A DNA stretch of 64,000 bases, taken from the NCBI GenBank assembly GCA_041671505.1, contig JBAZBK010000013.1:103607-167606 (forward strand), in the 5' to 3' direction. Positions 14,833 to 23,939 of the stretch are shown piece by piece; position 1 is the stretch's first letter, and every line of letters begins with the position of its first letter. Made by a program: the position numbers and the translations under genes. Under the pieces are notes generated by a model. The model had not been told where the DNA came from and ran no database searches. It saw only the letters and a list, made by a program, of their open reading frames with translations. The DNA is from JACPDH01 sp041671505. GTDB lineage: Bacteria; Acidobacteriota; Thermoanaerobaculia; Gp7-AA8.

Positions 14833-16872
14833 TCACTTCGCGTACTTATCAATCCATGCCAGCACTTCCTTGTGCCAGAGCATCGAGTTCGCGGGCTTGA
14901 GGACCCAGTGGTTCTCGTCGGGGAAGTAGAGGAAGCGGCTCGGGATGCCGCGGCGCTGGAGGGTGTTGAACGTCGCAAAGCCGTGCGTCTCGACGACGCG
15001 GTAATCCTTGCCGCCATGGATGACAAGCATCGGCGTCTTCCACTTGGCGACGTGGTCGATCGGGTTGTGCTTCGTGTACGACTCGGGACTCTCCCACGGC
15101 GTGCCGTGATGCTCCCACTCGGGGAACCAGAGCTCTTCGGTGTCGAAGTAGGCGAAGCGCTCGTCGAGGTTGCCGTCGTGGCAGACGAGCGCCTTGAAGC
15201 GGTCGGGCCAGTTACCGGCGATCCAGTTGATCATGTAGCCGCCGTACGACGCGCCGAGCGCGACGGCGCGGTCGGCGTCGATGAAGGGATACTTCGTCAC
15301 CGCCGCGTCGAAGCCCTTCTGCAGGTCCTCGAGCGGCCCGCCGCCCCAGTCGCCGCGAATCGCGTCGGTGAACGACTGGCCGTAGCCGGTCGAGCCGTGG
15401 AAGTCGATCATGACCGCCGCGTAACCGGCTCCCGCGTAGAACTGCGGGTTCCAGCGGTAGTGGAAATGGTTGCCCATCGAGCCCTGCGGGCCGCCGTGGA
15501 TGAGGAATGCCATCGGGTATTTCTTCGCCGGGTCGAAATCGACCGGCTTCACGATCCACCCGTAGACGGTGTCGCCGTGCGCGCCCTTGAAGCTGAACTG
15601 CTCCGGCTCGCCCCAGCGCGCCGCCGCGATCTCGGCCGCGTTAACGTTCGTCAACTGCTTGACCGTCTTGCCGTCGAGCGTCGCCGACCAGATCTCGGCA
15701 GGCGACTTGATGCTGTCCATGTCGAAGATCGCGCGGTTTCCGGAGAGCCCCGCGATCGACGCGATCGTCCCTTCCTTCACGATCGTCGTCGCCTTGCCGC
15801 TCGCGACGTCGATCGCGAAGAGCGACTGGTGGCCGAGGTTCGTTGCGACGGCGTAGATCGTCTTTCCGTCGGCCGACCAGGCGAACGACTCGGTGGACCG
15901 GTCCCACGCAGGCGCGATCTCGCGCGCCTTGCCGTCCGGCCATGCGCGGACCATCAGAGCGAAGCGGTCGGCTTCGAAGCCGGGACGGGCCATCGCGGTG
16001 TAGGCAAGTTGCTTGCCGTCACGCGAGAAGACGGGGCGCGTGTCCCACGCCTTGTTCTCCGCCGTCAGGCTCCTCGGTGCGGCGCTGCCGTCGATCGGCG
16101 CGACGAAGAGGTCGAAGTTCGTCGACCACGCTTCTTCGCGGCCGACGTCGCGTGCAGAGAAGACGATCGACTTCCCGTCGGGCGTGAAGGTGAACTCCTC
16201 GCTGCCGCCGAACGGTTTCGACGGCGCGTCGGCGTCCATTGCCTTCATGACGTCGACCGGCGCGCCGCCCGCTGCCGGCATCACGAAGATGTGCGAGCGG
16301 CGGCCGTCGGCCCACGTGTCCCAGTGGCGGATGAAAAGCGAGTCGAAGACCTTACCGGTCGCCTTGCTCGCCTCCTTGTCGGCGACTCGCTTCGCGCTCT
16401 CGTCGATCGAGCTGCCCGGAAAAACTTCCGCGGAGAAGGCGATCGATTTCCCGTCGGGCGAGACGACGACGTTCGACGCGTCCAGCGCGAGGCTCGTGAC
16501 CTGCGTCGCCTCGCCGCCGTCGACCGGCATCTTCCAGACCTGCGACGAGCCGGAGCGGGTCGACGTGAACCAGATCCACTTGCCGTCGGGTGACCAGCGG
16601 CCGCCGCTGTCCGCCGCCGGATGGCTCGTCAGCCGTCGGAGCCCTGCGCCGTCCGCGCCAACGAGCCAGAGGTCGAAGAGTCCCTTGTTCGCCGCCATGT
16701 CGTTCGTGCGCAGATTGAAAAGCACCCACTTGCCGTCAGGCGAGACCTGCGGGTCGGAAACCCGCTTCATCGCCCAGATGTCGGCAGCGCCGAACGGATG
16801 CGTCTCGGCGGCGACGGCGGGCAGTACGGCGATGATCGCGAGCAGTGTGATGGTGAGCAGCGTGCGGCGCAT
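14833..16872 (-). CDS. S9 family peptidase (prolyl-oligopeptidase/dipeptidyl-aminopeptidase type)
   Basis: The 679-residue exported protein has a signal peptide (MRRTLLTITLLAIIAVLPAV). An N-terminal beta-propeller (about 25-420) contains repeated VSPDGKW, WSPDGKW and TPDGKS motifs. A C-terminal alpha/beta-hydrolase domain (about 430-679) carries the nucleophile in GASYGGYM, the acidic residue in HGGKDYRV and the histidine in DENHWVL. It should cleave oligopeptides in the periplasm or outside the cell. Such enzymes are abundant in protein-degrading soil bacteria. The C-terminal LAWIDKYAK is typical, so the gene is complete. Confidence 0.93.
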   Translation of the reverse strand: MRRTLLTITLLAIIAVLPAVAAETHPFGAADIWAMKRVSDPQVSPDGKWVLFNLRTNDMAANKGLFDLWLVGADGAGLRRLTSHPAADSGGRWSPDGKWIWFTSTRSGSSQVWKMPVDGGEATQVTSLALDASNVVVSPDGKSIAFSAEVFPGSSIDESAKRVADKEASKATGKVFDSLFIRHWDTWADGRRSHIFVMPAAGGAPVDVMKAMDADAPSKPFGGSEEFTFTPDGKSIVFSARDVGREEAWSTNFDLFVAPIDGSAAPRSLTAENKAWDTRPVFSRDGKQLAYTAMARPGFEADRFALMVRAWPDGKAREIAPAWDRSTESFAWSADGKTIYAVATNLGHQSLFAIDVASGKATTIVKEGTIASIAGLSGNRAIFDMDSIKSPAEIWSATLDGKTVKQLTNVNAAEIAAARWGEPEQFSFKGAHGDTVYGWIVKPVDFDPAKKYPMAFLIHGGPQGSMGNHFHYRWNPQFYAGAGYAAVMIDFHGSTGYGQSFTDAIRGDWGGGPLEDLQKGFDAAVTKYPFIDADRAVALGASYGGYMINWIAGNWPDRFKALVCHDGNLDERFAYFDTEELWFPEWEHHGTPWESPESYTKHNPIDHVAKWKTPMLVIHGGKDYRVVETHGFATFNTLQRRGIPSRFLYFPDENHWVLKPANSMLWHKEVLAWIDKYAK

Positions 16873-16955
16873 GGTGCCTCCTCCGGCGTACAGCGGTTCT
16901 CGGGGAGGGAGCGTAGGTTGGCTGGCGCGGGGGAGTCAATAGCGGGCGTCACGTG

Positions 16956-17040
16956 TGTAGGCAAGGCGTCCCGCCTTGCCTGCCCGTGCCACGACCGCCG
17001 GAGTTGCAGTCGGCGGCGAAGGCGAGACGCCTTCGCTACA
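16956..17040. repeat. REP-like element with nested palindromes
   Basis: The element begins TGTAGGCAAGGCGTC and ends GACGCCTTCGCTACA, imperfect reverse complements (13 of 15). Inside are the hairpins GGCAAGGCG-TCC-CGCCTTGCC, CCGCCG/CGGCGG and GCGAAGGCG-AGA-CGCCTTCGC. It lies between the S9 peptidase start and the phosphatase stop codon (17044). The layout resembles the element at 26411-26558, although the sequence differs. Confidence 0.7.
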
Positions 17041-17043
17041 GAG

Positions 17044-19461
17044 CTACGCCAGCTTCCGCTCCGCCGCCACTTCCTCGAATGAGAAGACGACGAGCGTCTG
17101 GTCATCCTCGGGGGGGCGATTGTTCGTGAACTTCTTCACGGAGGACAGCACCGCCTTCTTGATCTCTTCCGCCGACTGCGTCGCGCTGTTTTCGAGAACG
17201 CGCTCGAAGCGATCGAAGCCGAACGGCTCGCCGCGGTCGTCGACCGCTTCGATCAGACCGTCAGAGTAGAGGACGAGCCTGTCGCCCGGCTCGAACTGCA
17301 CGGTCAACTCGCGGAACGGCTCGCGACGCTTGACGCCGAGCGGGAATCCCCAGGAGGAGAGACACTCGAGTTTGCCGGTGGCGACACGGTAGAGATACGG
17401 GTCGAGATGCCCCGCAGACGAGCAGCGGAGCGTCTGGCGCGACGGATCGAGGATGCCGAAGAAGAAGGTCATCATCATCCGCGGCGGCGCGGTCTTCATC
17501 ACGTTGTTGTTGAGCACTTCCATCACGCGGACGGGCGATGGGTCGTGCTCGACCTGCACGAGGAGCGCCGCCTTCGCCATCGCCATCACGATGCCGCTGG
17601 TGAGGCCGTGGCCTGCAACGTCGCCGAACGCCACGCCGATCCGCTCGTTGCCGAGCTCGAGGAAGTCGAAGTAGTCGCCGCCGATCTCCGTCGCGGCGCG
17701 GTAGTGCGACGAGACGGTCACTCCGTCGATCGTTGGATCACACGACGGGAGGAGCGCCGCCTGAATCCTGTTTGCGGCGTCGATCTCCGCCTTCACGCGC
17801 TCGCGCTCCACGATGCGGCGCACGTGCGGCGCGAGGTCGTCGTAGCGGTATTCGATCTCGCGCCGCGTCAGGAGCCCCGCCCCGGCGACGATGAGAACCA
17901 GTCCGAGAGGGATCGCGGCGGCGACGAGGGGAAGCAGTTGCGCCTTCCCCTCGGCCACGCGTGCATACGGCAGCAGCTCGAGCATCAGCGTCGCGCCGAA
18001 GAGCGTCACCGTCGCCGCGAGAAGATCCCAGAAGACGAAGACCGCCGCCGCCGCGGTAACGAGGCCGAAGCCGAAAACGTACGACCAGATCTCCGGCGTC
18101 AGCGGGGTCGTCACGGAGACGACGGTGCCGAGGCCGATCGCAATGACGAGCGCGAGAGGGCGCGAGGCCCTGCGGCGCAGCGCGCCGATCACGAAGAGGA
18201 ACGATCCCACCGCGATGGTGATCGCCGTCGAGAGCGAGCCGATGATCGAGAGCCAGGGACTTCCGCCGAATGCGAAGGCTGCGGGCATCACTGAAATACC
18301 TGGCGTGGCGAGACCGGTGACGACCGGTATCGCCGAGATTGCGAGGGCGAGCCCCGCGGCCGCAGGCGCGTTGAGCGCTCCCGCGAGCAGGCTGCGGCCG
18401 ACCGACGCGTTGATCGGATCGCGCCGCAGGATTGCGTCGAACGAGGCGAGACGCTCGCCCCACCGCTCGCGCGTGTAGCTCTCGCCGACCGACCAGGCCA
18501 GGAAGACGAGAACTGCGAGCGGAAGCTGTACGAAGAGCAGCGCGAAGCCGAAGTTCGCCCAGGTCGTTCCCGGCGCGTCGAGCGAGCCGAGCTGCGTTCC
18601 GAACGACGACTCCCGGGCCGTCGCGGCGCCTGCCAGGATCGCCAGCACGATCATCAGCGCGAAGAGGAAACCGGCGACGCCGATCCCGACTTCACCCTCG
18701 TGGTACTTCTTCAGGAAGATCACGAGAAGCACGAGCAGCATGCCGAAGAGCAGCACGATCCTCGCCATGAAGCTGCCGACGAACTCCCGCTCGAAGGCGA
18801 GCGGGCTGCCGTCGCGGTTCTCCTCGATCAGGCTCCAACCCGAGAGCTTGTCGCCGACGAAGTGGACGCCGACGAGGTAAACGATCGTGCCGCTCGGAAT
18901 CGCGGTCGGGACGCTGTAGCGGAACGTATGGTCGGTGCGCTTGAGCAGGACGTTAGGCCGGTCGCTCTCGAAGACCGGGTCCGGCGCGCCGATCAGCGCG
19001 CGCGAGCGGACGAACTCGTCGGCGCGGACGCGAAGGGCCTCCGCCGATGCGGCCGGCGCCGCTTCTTCGTTTCCCGGAGTGCGGCGAATGCCCATGACAC
19101 GGCCGTGGCGGTCGAGTGCGACCCAGCCATAGGCCGGGAACTTCGGCTGTCCCTTCCGGTGGTAAATGGCGAACCAGTTGCCGAAGCGGGGACCGACCAC
19201 CGGATCGGCATCGGCCTTCCGGCGAAGCTCGGGGTCGGCCTTGAACTGGCCTTCGAGGTTGGTCGCCGCCTGCCAGACGAGGATGCGGTAGGCCTTGTCG
19301 ACATCGATCCCGAATTCGCGCGCGGCCTTGTCGGCGGCGACACCGGCCTCGGCCTTCGTCACCGAGATTCCGCGGGGAAGCGGAGGATCGAACAGCGGAA
19401 GCAGCACGTAGATCGCCACGAGGCCCGCGATGCATGCGATTGGCAGCAGGAATCGTTTCAT
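17044..19461 (-). CDS. Membrane-bound SpoIIE/RsbU-type PP2C serine phosphatase
   Basis: The 805-residue protein has an N-terminal membrane anchor, a large probably extracytoplasmic sensor region (about 30-220) and a block of membrane helices (about 225-525). A cytoplasmic linker helix (ERVKAEIDAANRIQAALLP) leads into a PP2C phosphatase domain of the SpoIIE class (about 565-800). Metal-binding motifs are EIGGDYFDF, FGDVAGHG and YSDGLIEA; the last part has PPEDDQTLVVF. Such phosphatases usually dephosphorylate anti-sigma-factor antagonists. No anti-sigma or STAS gene is adjacent, so the partner is unknown. Reading starts at the ATG immediately before the first helix. Confidence 0.92.
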   Translation of the reverse strand: MKRFLLPIACIAGLVAIYVLLPLFDPPLPRGISVTKAEAGVAADKAAREFGIDVDKAYRILVWQAATNLEGQFKADPELRRKADADPVVGPRFGNWFAIYHRKGQPKFPAYGWVALDRHGRVMGIRRTPGNEEAAPAASAEALRVRADEFVRSRALIGAPDPVFESDRPNVLLKRTDHTFRYSVPTAIPSGTIVYLVGVHFVGDKLSGWSLIEENRDGSPLAFEREFVGSFMARIVLLFGMLLVLLVIFLKKYHEGEVGIGVAGFLFALMIVLAILAGAATARESSFGTQLGSLDAPGTTWANFGFALLFVQLPLAVLVFLAWSVGESYTRERWGERLASFDAILRRDPINASVGRSLLAGALNAPAAAGLALAISAIPVVTGLATPGISVMPAAFAFGGSPWLSIIGSLSTAITIAVGSFLFVIGALRRRASRPLALVIAIGLGTVVSVTTPLTPEIWSYVFGFGLVTAAAAVFVFWDLLAATVTLFGATLMLELLPYARVAEGKAQLLPLVAAAIPLGLVLIVAGAGLLTRREIEYRYDDLAPHVRRIVERERVKAEIDAANRIQAALLPSCDPTIDGVTVSSHYRAATEIGGDYFDFLELGNERIGVAFGDVAGHGLTSGIVMAMAKAALLVQVEHDPSPVRVMEVLNNNVMKTAPPRMMMTFFFGILDPSRQTLRCSSAGHLDPYLYRVATGKLECLSSWGFPLGVKRREPFRELTVQFEPGDRLVLYSDGLIEAVDDRGEPFGFDRFERVLENSATQSAEEIKKAVLSSVKKFTNNRPPEDDQTLVVFSFEEVAAERKLA

Positions 19462-19525
19462 CGGCTCTCCGTGATCCGTCGTTTCGGGGCCGCGATTCCG
19501 GCCTTCCGAACTATACGAAAGAAAT

Positions 19526-20191
19526 TCAGACTTGTTCCGGCCGCGCCAAACGAGTCACAAAGCCCTGACAGGCTTCGACGAACGGGGCCTCCCAGTCGTG
19601 TCCCCCTTCGAAGTTGCAACTCTCGGCGGCACAGCCGGCCGCGGCGAGGCGGGCGATGTCGGATTCGTGCTTTTCAGCGGTGTACCACTCGTCGAGCGAA
19701 GGACGGCCGACGAGCGCGGAAGCGACGCCGGCGAGCGCCGCGGGCGCGATCTCGGGGGGGATGTCGCCACCGAGTGCGATGACCGGGGCGCGATGCGCGA
19801 CGGCCGCGCGCCAGGCCATCGCCGTTCCCTGCGAGAAGCCGACGATGAGCATCGGCGTATCGTGCGCCGCCGCCTCCTCGCGGGCCGCGGCGATCACGCG
19901 GCCGACATACTCGATGTTGTCGGCGAGCATCAGCTCGCGGTCCTCCCGCGTCATCCAGCTCGCCACGACCTGCTGCTGTCTGCGGCTGTAGAAGCGGTGG
20001 AGCGCCTGCACGGCGACGAGAGTCGATTCCGCGGGCGCGAAGGCGCGCATCGGCTCGAGAATCGCCTGCGCATTCTGCGCGTAGCCGTGGAAGCCGACGA
20101 GGAGAAGCCGGGAAGCTGCCTCGCCGCCCCGCTCGAGTAGGTAGCGCCCGTGCATGGTCGTGGCGATGGTGCGTACGTTCGTGTCAGTCAT
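19526..20191 (-). CDS. Alpha/beta-hydrolase (phospholipase/carboxylesterase family)
   Basis: The 221-residue protein has an esterase/phospholipase fold: LLVGFHGYAQNA for the oxyanion region, the nucleophile elbow GFSQGTAM, an acidic residue near LVGRPSLDEWY, and the late histidine in FEGGHDWEAPF. It is probably cytoplasmic; no signal peptide is seen from the ATG at 20191. The frame continues upstream through heptad repeats, so that part was excluded. The natural substrate is unknown. Confidence 0.85.
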   Translation of the reverse strand: MTDTNVRTIATTMHGRYLLERGGEAASRLLLVGFHGYAQNAQAILEPMRAFAPAESTLVAVQALHRFYSRRQQQVVASWMTREDRELMLADNIEYVGRVIAAAREEAAAHDTPMLIVGFSQGTAMAWRAAVAHRAPVIALGGDIPPEIAPAALAGVASALVGRPSLDEWYTAEKHESDIARLAAAGCAAESCNFEGGHDWEAPFVEACQGFVTRLARPEQV

Positions 20192-20213
20192 GGCAGGTGA
20201 GGATAGGAGATTG

Positions 20214-20331
20214 TAGGCGAAAGGCGAGAGGCGAGGAGCCGGCCGAGGGGAGGCGAAGGGCAAGAGAGGCGAGAGGCGAGAGGTGGAGGGCGCCTACTTA
20301 TCGCCTCTCGCCTTCTCGCCTCTCGCCTCGA
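20214..20331. repeat. Heptad-repeat inverted element, GGCGAGA family
   Basis: Two blocks of GGCGAAA/GGCGAGA units (20216-20238 and 20267-20284) face a block of the reverse complement (20301-20329, CGCCTCT units). The intervening sequence has GC-rich imperfect stems. The family matches part of the element at 14581-14832. It lies between the hydrolase and fabF genes. Confidence 0.82.
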
Positions 20332-20341
20332 TACTGATAGG

Positions 20342-21583
20342 TTACTCGTGTCTCGAAAACACCAGGCACGCGTTGGTGCCGCCGAAACCGAACGAGTTCG
20401 ACATCGCGTGACGGATATTCATCTCGCGCGCGGTGTTCGGAACGTAGTCGAGATCGCATTCCGGATCGGGCGTCTCGTAGTTGATCGTCGGCGGGGCGAC
20501 TCCGTCGTGCACGGCGCGGGCGCAGATCGCGGCCTCGAGCCCGCCGGCGGCGCCGAGCAGATGCCCGGTCATCGACTTCGTCGAGCTCATCGCGAGCTTG
20601 TAGGCGTGGTCGCCGAACATGCTCTTGACGGCGATCGTCTCGGCGAGGTCGCCCGCCGGCGTCGACGTTCCGTGCGCGTTGATGTAGTCGATGTCTTCCG
20701 GCTTCAGTCCCGCGTCGCGGAGGGCGTTGCGCATGACGCGCGCGGAGCCTTCGCCGTCGGCGCAGGGAGCCGAGATGTGGTACGCGTCGCCCGACATTCC
20801 GTAGCCCGACAGCTCGCAGTAGATGCGAGCGTCACGCGCAAGCGCGTGCTCGCGCTCTTCGAGAAGGACGATTCCCGCTCCTTCGCCCATCACGAACCCA
20901 TCGCGATCCTTGTCCCAGGGACGTGATGCGCGCTCCGGAGCGTCGTTGCGCGTCGAGAGGGCGCGCATCGCCGCGAAGCCGCCGACGGCGAGAGGGGAGA
21001 TGACCGACTCGGTTCCGCCCGCGATCATGATGTCGGCTTCCTCGCGCTGGATCACCTTCATCGCGTCGCCGATGGCGTGTGCGCCGGTGGCGCAGGCGGT
21101 GCAGGTCGCCGAGTTCGGCCCCTTGGCGCCGAAGCGGATCGACACGTGTCCCGCCGCGAGGTTCGCGATGAGGCCGGGGATGAAGAAGGGCGAGATGCGC
21201 GACGGACCGCGCTCGAGCACGATCTTGTGCGTCTCCTCGATGAGAGGAAGCCCGCCGATGCCCGCGCCGATGATGACGCCGAACCGCTCGGCTTCAGCGG
21301 GGTCGGGCTTCAGGCCGGCGTCATCCACGCAGATCTGCGCCGCGGCGATCGCATAGTGAATGAACGTGTCGGACTTCTTGATTTCCTTCTTCTCGATCCA
21401 GTTGCCGGGGTTGAAGTCCTTGACTTCCGCGGCGATCTTCGCGGGATATGCCGAAGTGTCGAACCGCGTGATCAAGCCCACGCCCGAACGGCCGGCGAGG
21501 ATGCCCTGCCAGGTCTCGTCATTCCCGATGCCGAGAGGGGAGACCATTCCAATGCCGGTAACGACGACGCGTCTCTTGCTCAA
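20342..21583 (-). CDS. fabF: 3-oxoacyl-[acyl-carrier-protein] synthase II
   Basis: The 413-residue protein is a complete condensing enzyme that elongates acyl-ACP with malonyl-ACP in fatty acid synthesis. The catalytic Cys is in CTACATGAHAIGDA, and the two histidines are in INAHGTSTPAGD and STKSMTGHLLGAAGG. The C-terminal NSFGFGGTNACLVF is diagnostic. TTG at 21583 is chosen because AAAGGAG lies 7 bases upstream and the family begins there with KRRVVVTGIG. An earlier in-frame TTG at 21604 would overlap the ribosome-binding site and hairpin. acpP lies directly upstream, as in many bacteria. Confidence 0.96.
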   Translation of the reverse strand: MSKRRVVVTGIGMVSPLGIGNDETWQGILAGRSGVGLITRFDTSAYPAKIAAEVKDFNPGNWIEKKEIKKSDTFIHYAIAAAQICVDDAGLKPDPAEAERFGVIIGAGIGGLPLIEETHKIVLERGPSRISPFFIPGLIANLAAGHVSIRFGAKGPNSATCTACATGAHAIGDAMKVIQREEADIMIAGGTESVISPLAVGGFAAMRALSTRNDAPERASRPWDKDRDGFVMGEGAGIVLLEEREHALARDARIYCELSGYGMSGDAYHISAPCADGEGSARVMRNALRDAGLKPEDIDYINAHGTSTPAGDLAETIAVKSMFGDHAYKLAMSSTKSMTGHLLGAAGGLEAAICARAVHDGVAPPTINYETPDPECDLDYVPNTAREMNIRHAMSNSFGFGGTNACLVFSRHE

Positions 21584-21602
21584 ACAGGGGGCTCCTTTTG
21601 AC

Positions 21603-21636
21603 AAAAAGGGAAGCGCCGCCTGCGCGGGCTTCCCTT
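21603..21636 (-). terminator. Terminator-like hairpin between acpP and fabF
   Basis: On the minus strand, a 9-bp perfect stem AAGGGAAGC/GCTTCCCTT with a 13-base GC-rich loop is followed by five Ts. It sits between acpP and the fabF ribosome-binding site. It looks like an intrinsic terminator or attenuator that would give more ACP than FabF mRNA. Confidence 0.7.
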
Positions 21637-21661
21637 CGTGAAGCGCGGCCTGAGGACGACC

Positions 21662-21898
21662 TCAGGAAGCCTTGTTCTTCTCGATGTATTCGACCGCGTC
21701 CTTGACGCGCTTGATCTTCTCCGCGTCTTCGTCCGAGATCTCGATGCCGAACTCCTCTTCAAACGCCATGATGAGCTCGACGGTATCGAGCGAATCGGCG
21801 CCGAGATCCTCGACGAACGAAGCTTCCGCTTTGACCTCATCAGCTTCTACGCCGAGCTGCTCGACAATAATGTCCTTCACCTTCTGTTCAACCGACAT
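21662..21898 (-). CDS. acpP: Acyl carrier protein
   Basis: This 78-residue, strongly acidic protein is a standard ACP. The phosphopantetheine attachment serine lies in the GADSLDTVEL motif near residue 37. The flanking helices (KVKDIIVEQLGV and FGIEISDEDAEKI) match the family. It carries growing acyl chains in the cytoplasm and is the substrate of the FabF encoded just downstream. Both genes are on the minus strand, separated by the terminator-like hairpin. Confidence 0.97.
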   Translation of the reverse strand: MSVEQKVKDIIVEQLGVEADEVKAEASFVEDLGADSLDTVELIMAFEEEFGIEISDEDAEKIKRVKDAVEYIEKNKAS

Positions 21899-22026
21899 CG
21901 CCTGACCTCCGAGTTTGGTACGAATTTGCCCCGTCCTTTTAGCACAAGAGGCGCGGATCGTCTATCCTTACCCCTTCGCAATCGAGGTGCCGGTCGACGG
22001 CGCTCGATCCTGGGGTCAAAAGTTCA

Positions 22027-22698
22027 ATGTTTCGAGCACTTTTGAAATTTCTTCTCTTTCTCGCCGTGATCGCCGGGATCTGGTGGGGGCTCCGCTACTT
22101 CGCGGGGCTCGACGACGTCGTCGCCACCATCGTATTCGACAAGGCCGAAGGGCTTCGCAAGGGCTCGGAGCTTCGCTCCCGGGACGACGTGATCGGCGCC
22201 GTCCGCGAGGTGCATCCGGTGGGCAGCAAGTCCGCCATCAGCGTGCACGTCAAGAAGCATCATCGCGGCGACTTCCTGACCGACTCGATCTTCGAGATCA
22301 CCGGCGATCCGGCCTACATTCGCGTGGTCAACTCGATCGCGGTGGGCGCGCCGATCAACGACGGCGCCGTGATCATCGCCGAGCGCGACAGGATGACGAA
22401 GTTCCTGGCGCACGGAGGCGAGAAGCTGCAGCCGCACATCGACGACGCGCGGCGCAAGGCGGAGGAGTGGATCGCCGACTTCGACAACGGCAGCTTCCAG
22501 AGGCAGTTCGACGACTGGAAGGCGAAGGCGCCGGAGTGGAAGAAGTCTGGCAGGGAGACGTTCGACGAGAACGTCGGCGACATGAAGAGGAAGGTCGACG
22601 AGCTCGAGCGCAGCCTTCGCTCCGCGAGCCGGAACGCCGATGCCGACAAGCTTCGCCGCGAGTTCGACGACTGGGTCGCCCGCGTGAGCCGCGACTGA
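22027..22698 (+). CDS. Single-pass membrane protein with MlaD-like domain
   Basis: The 223-residue protein has one N-terminal transmembrane helix (about 5-22, LKFLLFLAVIAGIWWGL). A short beta-rich domain follows, in which AEGLRKGSELRSRDDVIGAV resembles the MCE/MlaD fold of lipid-transfer proteins. The C-terminal half (about 130-223) is charged, helical and probably coiled-coil. No MlaE/MlaF partner is adjacent, so involvement in lipid transfer is only inference. The gene is divergent from acpP and is followed one base later by the DUF2203 gene. Confidence 0.75.
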   Translation: MFRALLKFLLFLAVIAGIWWGLRYFAGLDDVVATIVFDKAEGLRKGSELRSRDDVIGAVREVHPVGSKSAISVHVKKHHRGDFLTDSIFEITGDPAYIRVVNSIAVGAPINDGAVIIAERDRMTKFLAHGGEKLQPHIDDARRKAEEWIADFDNGSFQRQFDDWKAKAPEWKKSGRETFDENVGDMKRKVDELERSLRSASRNADADKLRREFDDWVARVSRD

Positions 22699-22699
22699 T

Positions 22700-23047
22700 A
22701 TGGAGACACGATTGGCAAATAAAACATTCACCTACGAGCAGGCGCTCGAGCTCTTCCCCGAGATCCGCGAGCTTACCGGCGCGGCCGTTGCCCGCGTGAC
22801 CGCAGCGCTCGACGGCAAGACGTTCGAGAGCGTCGCCGAGGTTCCCGACGAGCTGATCGCCGAGTACAACGCGGTCGTCGCCGAGTGGACCGAGGCGATG
22901 ACGGACCGCGGACTCGAAGTCAAAGGGCTCTGGCTCGTCGATTTCGACAGCGGCAGCGGCTACTACTGCTGGCGCTATCCCGAAGAGGCGCTCGACCACT
23001 TTCACGGGTATGACGAGGGGTTTGGCGGGCGGGTGAAGCTGAACTGA
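22700..23047 (+). CDS. DUF2203 family protein
   Basis: The 115-residue protein is a small acidic helical DUF2203 member. The recognisable parts are FTYEQALELFPEIREL at the start and the C-terminal CWRYPEEALDHFHGYDEGF. The function is unknown. It starts one base after the MlaD-like gene, so the two probably form a transcription unit ending at the repeat/terminator element downstream. Confidence 0.85.
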   Translation: METRLANKTFTYEQALELFPEIRELTGAAVARVTAALDGKTFESVAEVPDELIAEYNAVVAEWTEAMTDRGLEVKGLWLVDFDSGSGYYCWRYPEEALDHFHGYDEGFGGRVKLN

Positions 23048-23048
23048 C

Positions 23049-23156
23049 GAATTGAAAATTGAAAATTGAAAGATCGCACCGGGCGACGCCCGCACGACAC
23101 CCCCAGCCCGTTCCGAGCGGGCGTTTTTTCAATTTTCAATTTTCAATTTTCAATTC
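23049..23156. repeat. Heptad-repeat inverted element, AATTGAA family, with internal terminators
   Basis: Tandem AATTGAA units (23050-23071) face their reverse complement (23127-23155). Between them are the stems CGGGCG-A-CGCCCG and GCCCG-TTCCGAG-CGGGC; the latter runs into six Ts (23124-23129) and forms a plus-strand terminator. It is the second member of the family at 11099-11208 and lies between two plus-strand genes. Confidence 0.87.
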
Positions 23157-23171
23157 AGCATTAGGTGACGA

Positions 23172-23939
23172 ATGCTGAAAGCCATCGCCTTCGACCTCTG
23201 GGAAACGCTGATCACCGATCTGCCGGAGATCGCGCGCCGGCAGGAATCGGCGAGGATCGACGGTCTCTCCGCGCTGCTCGCCGCCCGCGGGCTCCCCGCG
23301 GAACGCGAGCACGTGACTCAGGCGCATCGCGACACGTGGCATCGCTGCTGGAGCCTCTACTGGTCGAACGATCGCGACGTGTCATCGCGGGGTCAGATCT
23401 GCCACTTTCTCGAAGTCGCCGGCGTCGATGCCGGAACCTTCGGCGAAACCGACCTCCAGGAGTTCGAAGAGGCGTACGCGAGGCCCGCGCTCGATCACCC
23501 GCCGGCGCTCGTCGACGGTGCGCTCCACGTCGTAGAAGCGGCAAGGGCGATGGGGCTCTCGGTCGGGGTCATCTCCAATACCGGGCGCACTCCGGGCTGG
23601 GCCCTCCGCCGACTGATGCACGAGCTCGGAATCGGCGCGAAAATTGACGCGATGATCTTCTCGAACGAGCACGGAGAGTGCAAACCGCTCCGGTCGATCT
23701 TCGAGAAGCTGCGGGGCGAGCTCGGCTGCGAGTTCGACGAGATCATGTTCGTCGGCGACAACCTCTTCGCTGACGTATGGGGGGCGCAGCAGTGCGGGAT
23801 GGATGCCGTCCACTTCGCTCCGCCGTCGCGTGGAAACGCGGTCGGCGAGCCGACGCACGCGGAGTGGGAGCTGCGTCCGCATGCCACGGTGGCGAGACTC
23901 CACGATCTCGTGCCGCTGCTCCGGAGGGACGCATCGTGA
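23172..23939 (+). CDS. HAD-superfamily hydrolase
   Basis: The 255-residue protein carries a variant HAD motif I (AFDLWETLITD, where Trp stands in the usual DxDGT-type context), motif II VISNTG, a downstream Lys in GECKPLRSIFEKL and motif IV MFVGDNLFADVWGAQQCGM. It is probably a phosphatase of the DUF4996/YjjG-like type; the substrate is unknown. Its stop overlaps the GTG start of the metallo-hydrolase gene (GTGA), so the two are translationally coupled. Confidence 0.85.
   Translation: MLKAIAFDLWETLITDLPEIARRQESARIDGLSALLAARGLPAEREHVTQAHRDTWHRCWSLYWSNDRDVSSRGQICHFLEVAGVDAGTFGETDLQEFEEAYARPALDHPPALVDGALHVVEAARAMGLSVGVISNTGRTPGWALRRLMHELGIGAKIDAMIFSNEHGECKPLRSIFEKLRGELGCEFDEIMFVGDNLFADVWGAQQCGMDAVHFAPPSRGNAVGEPTHAEWELRPHATVARLHDLVPLLRRDAS

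Noticed and set aside
14656..16593. Long antisense open frame (645 codons) opposite the S9 peptidase
   Set aside because: High-GC shadow; the protein is low-complexity Arg/Val/Asp-rich, and the peptidase on the other strand has all expected motifs.
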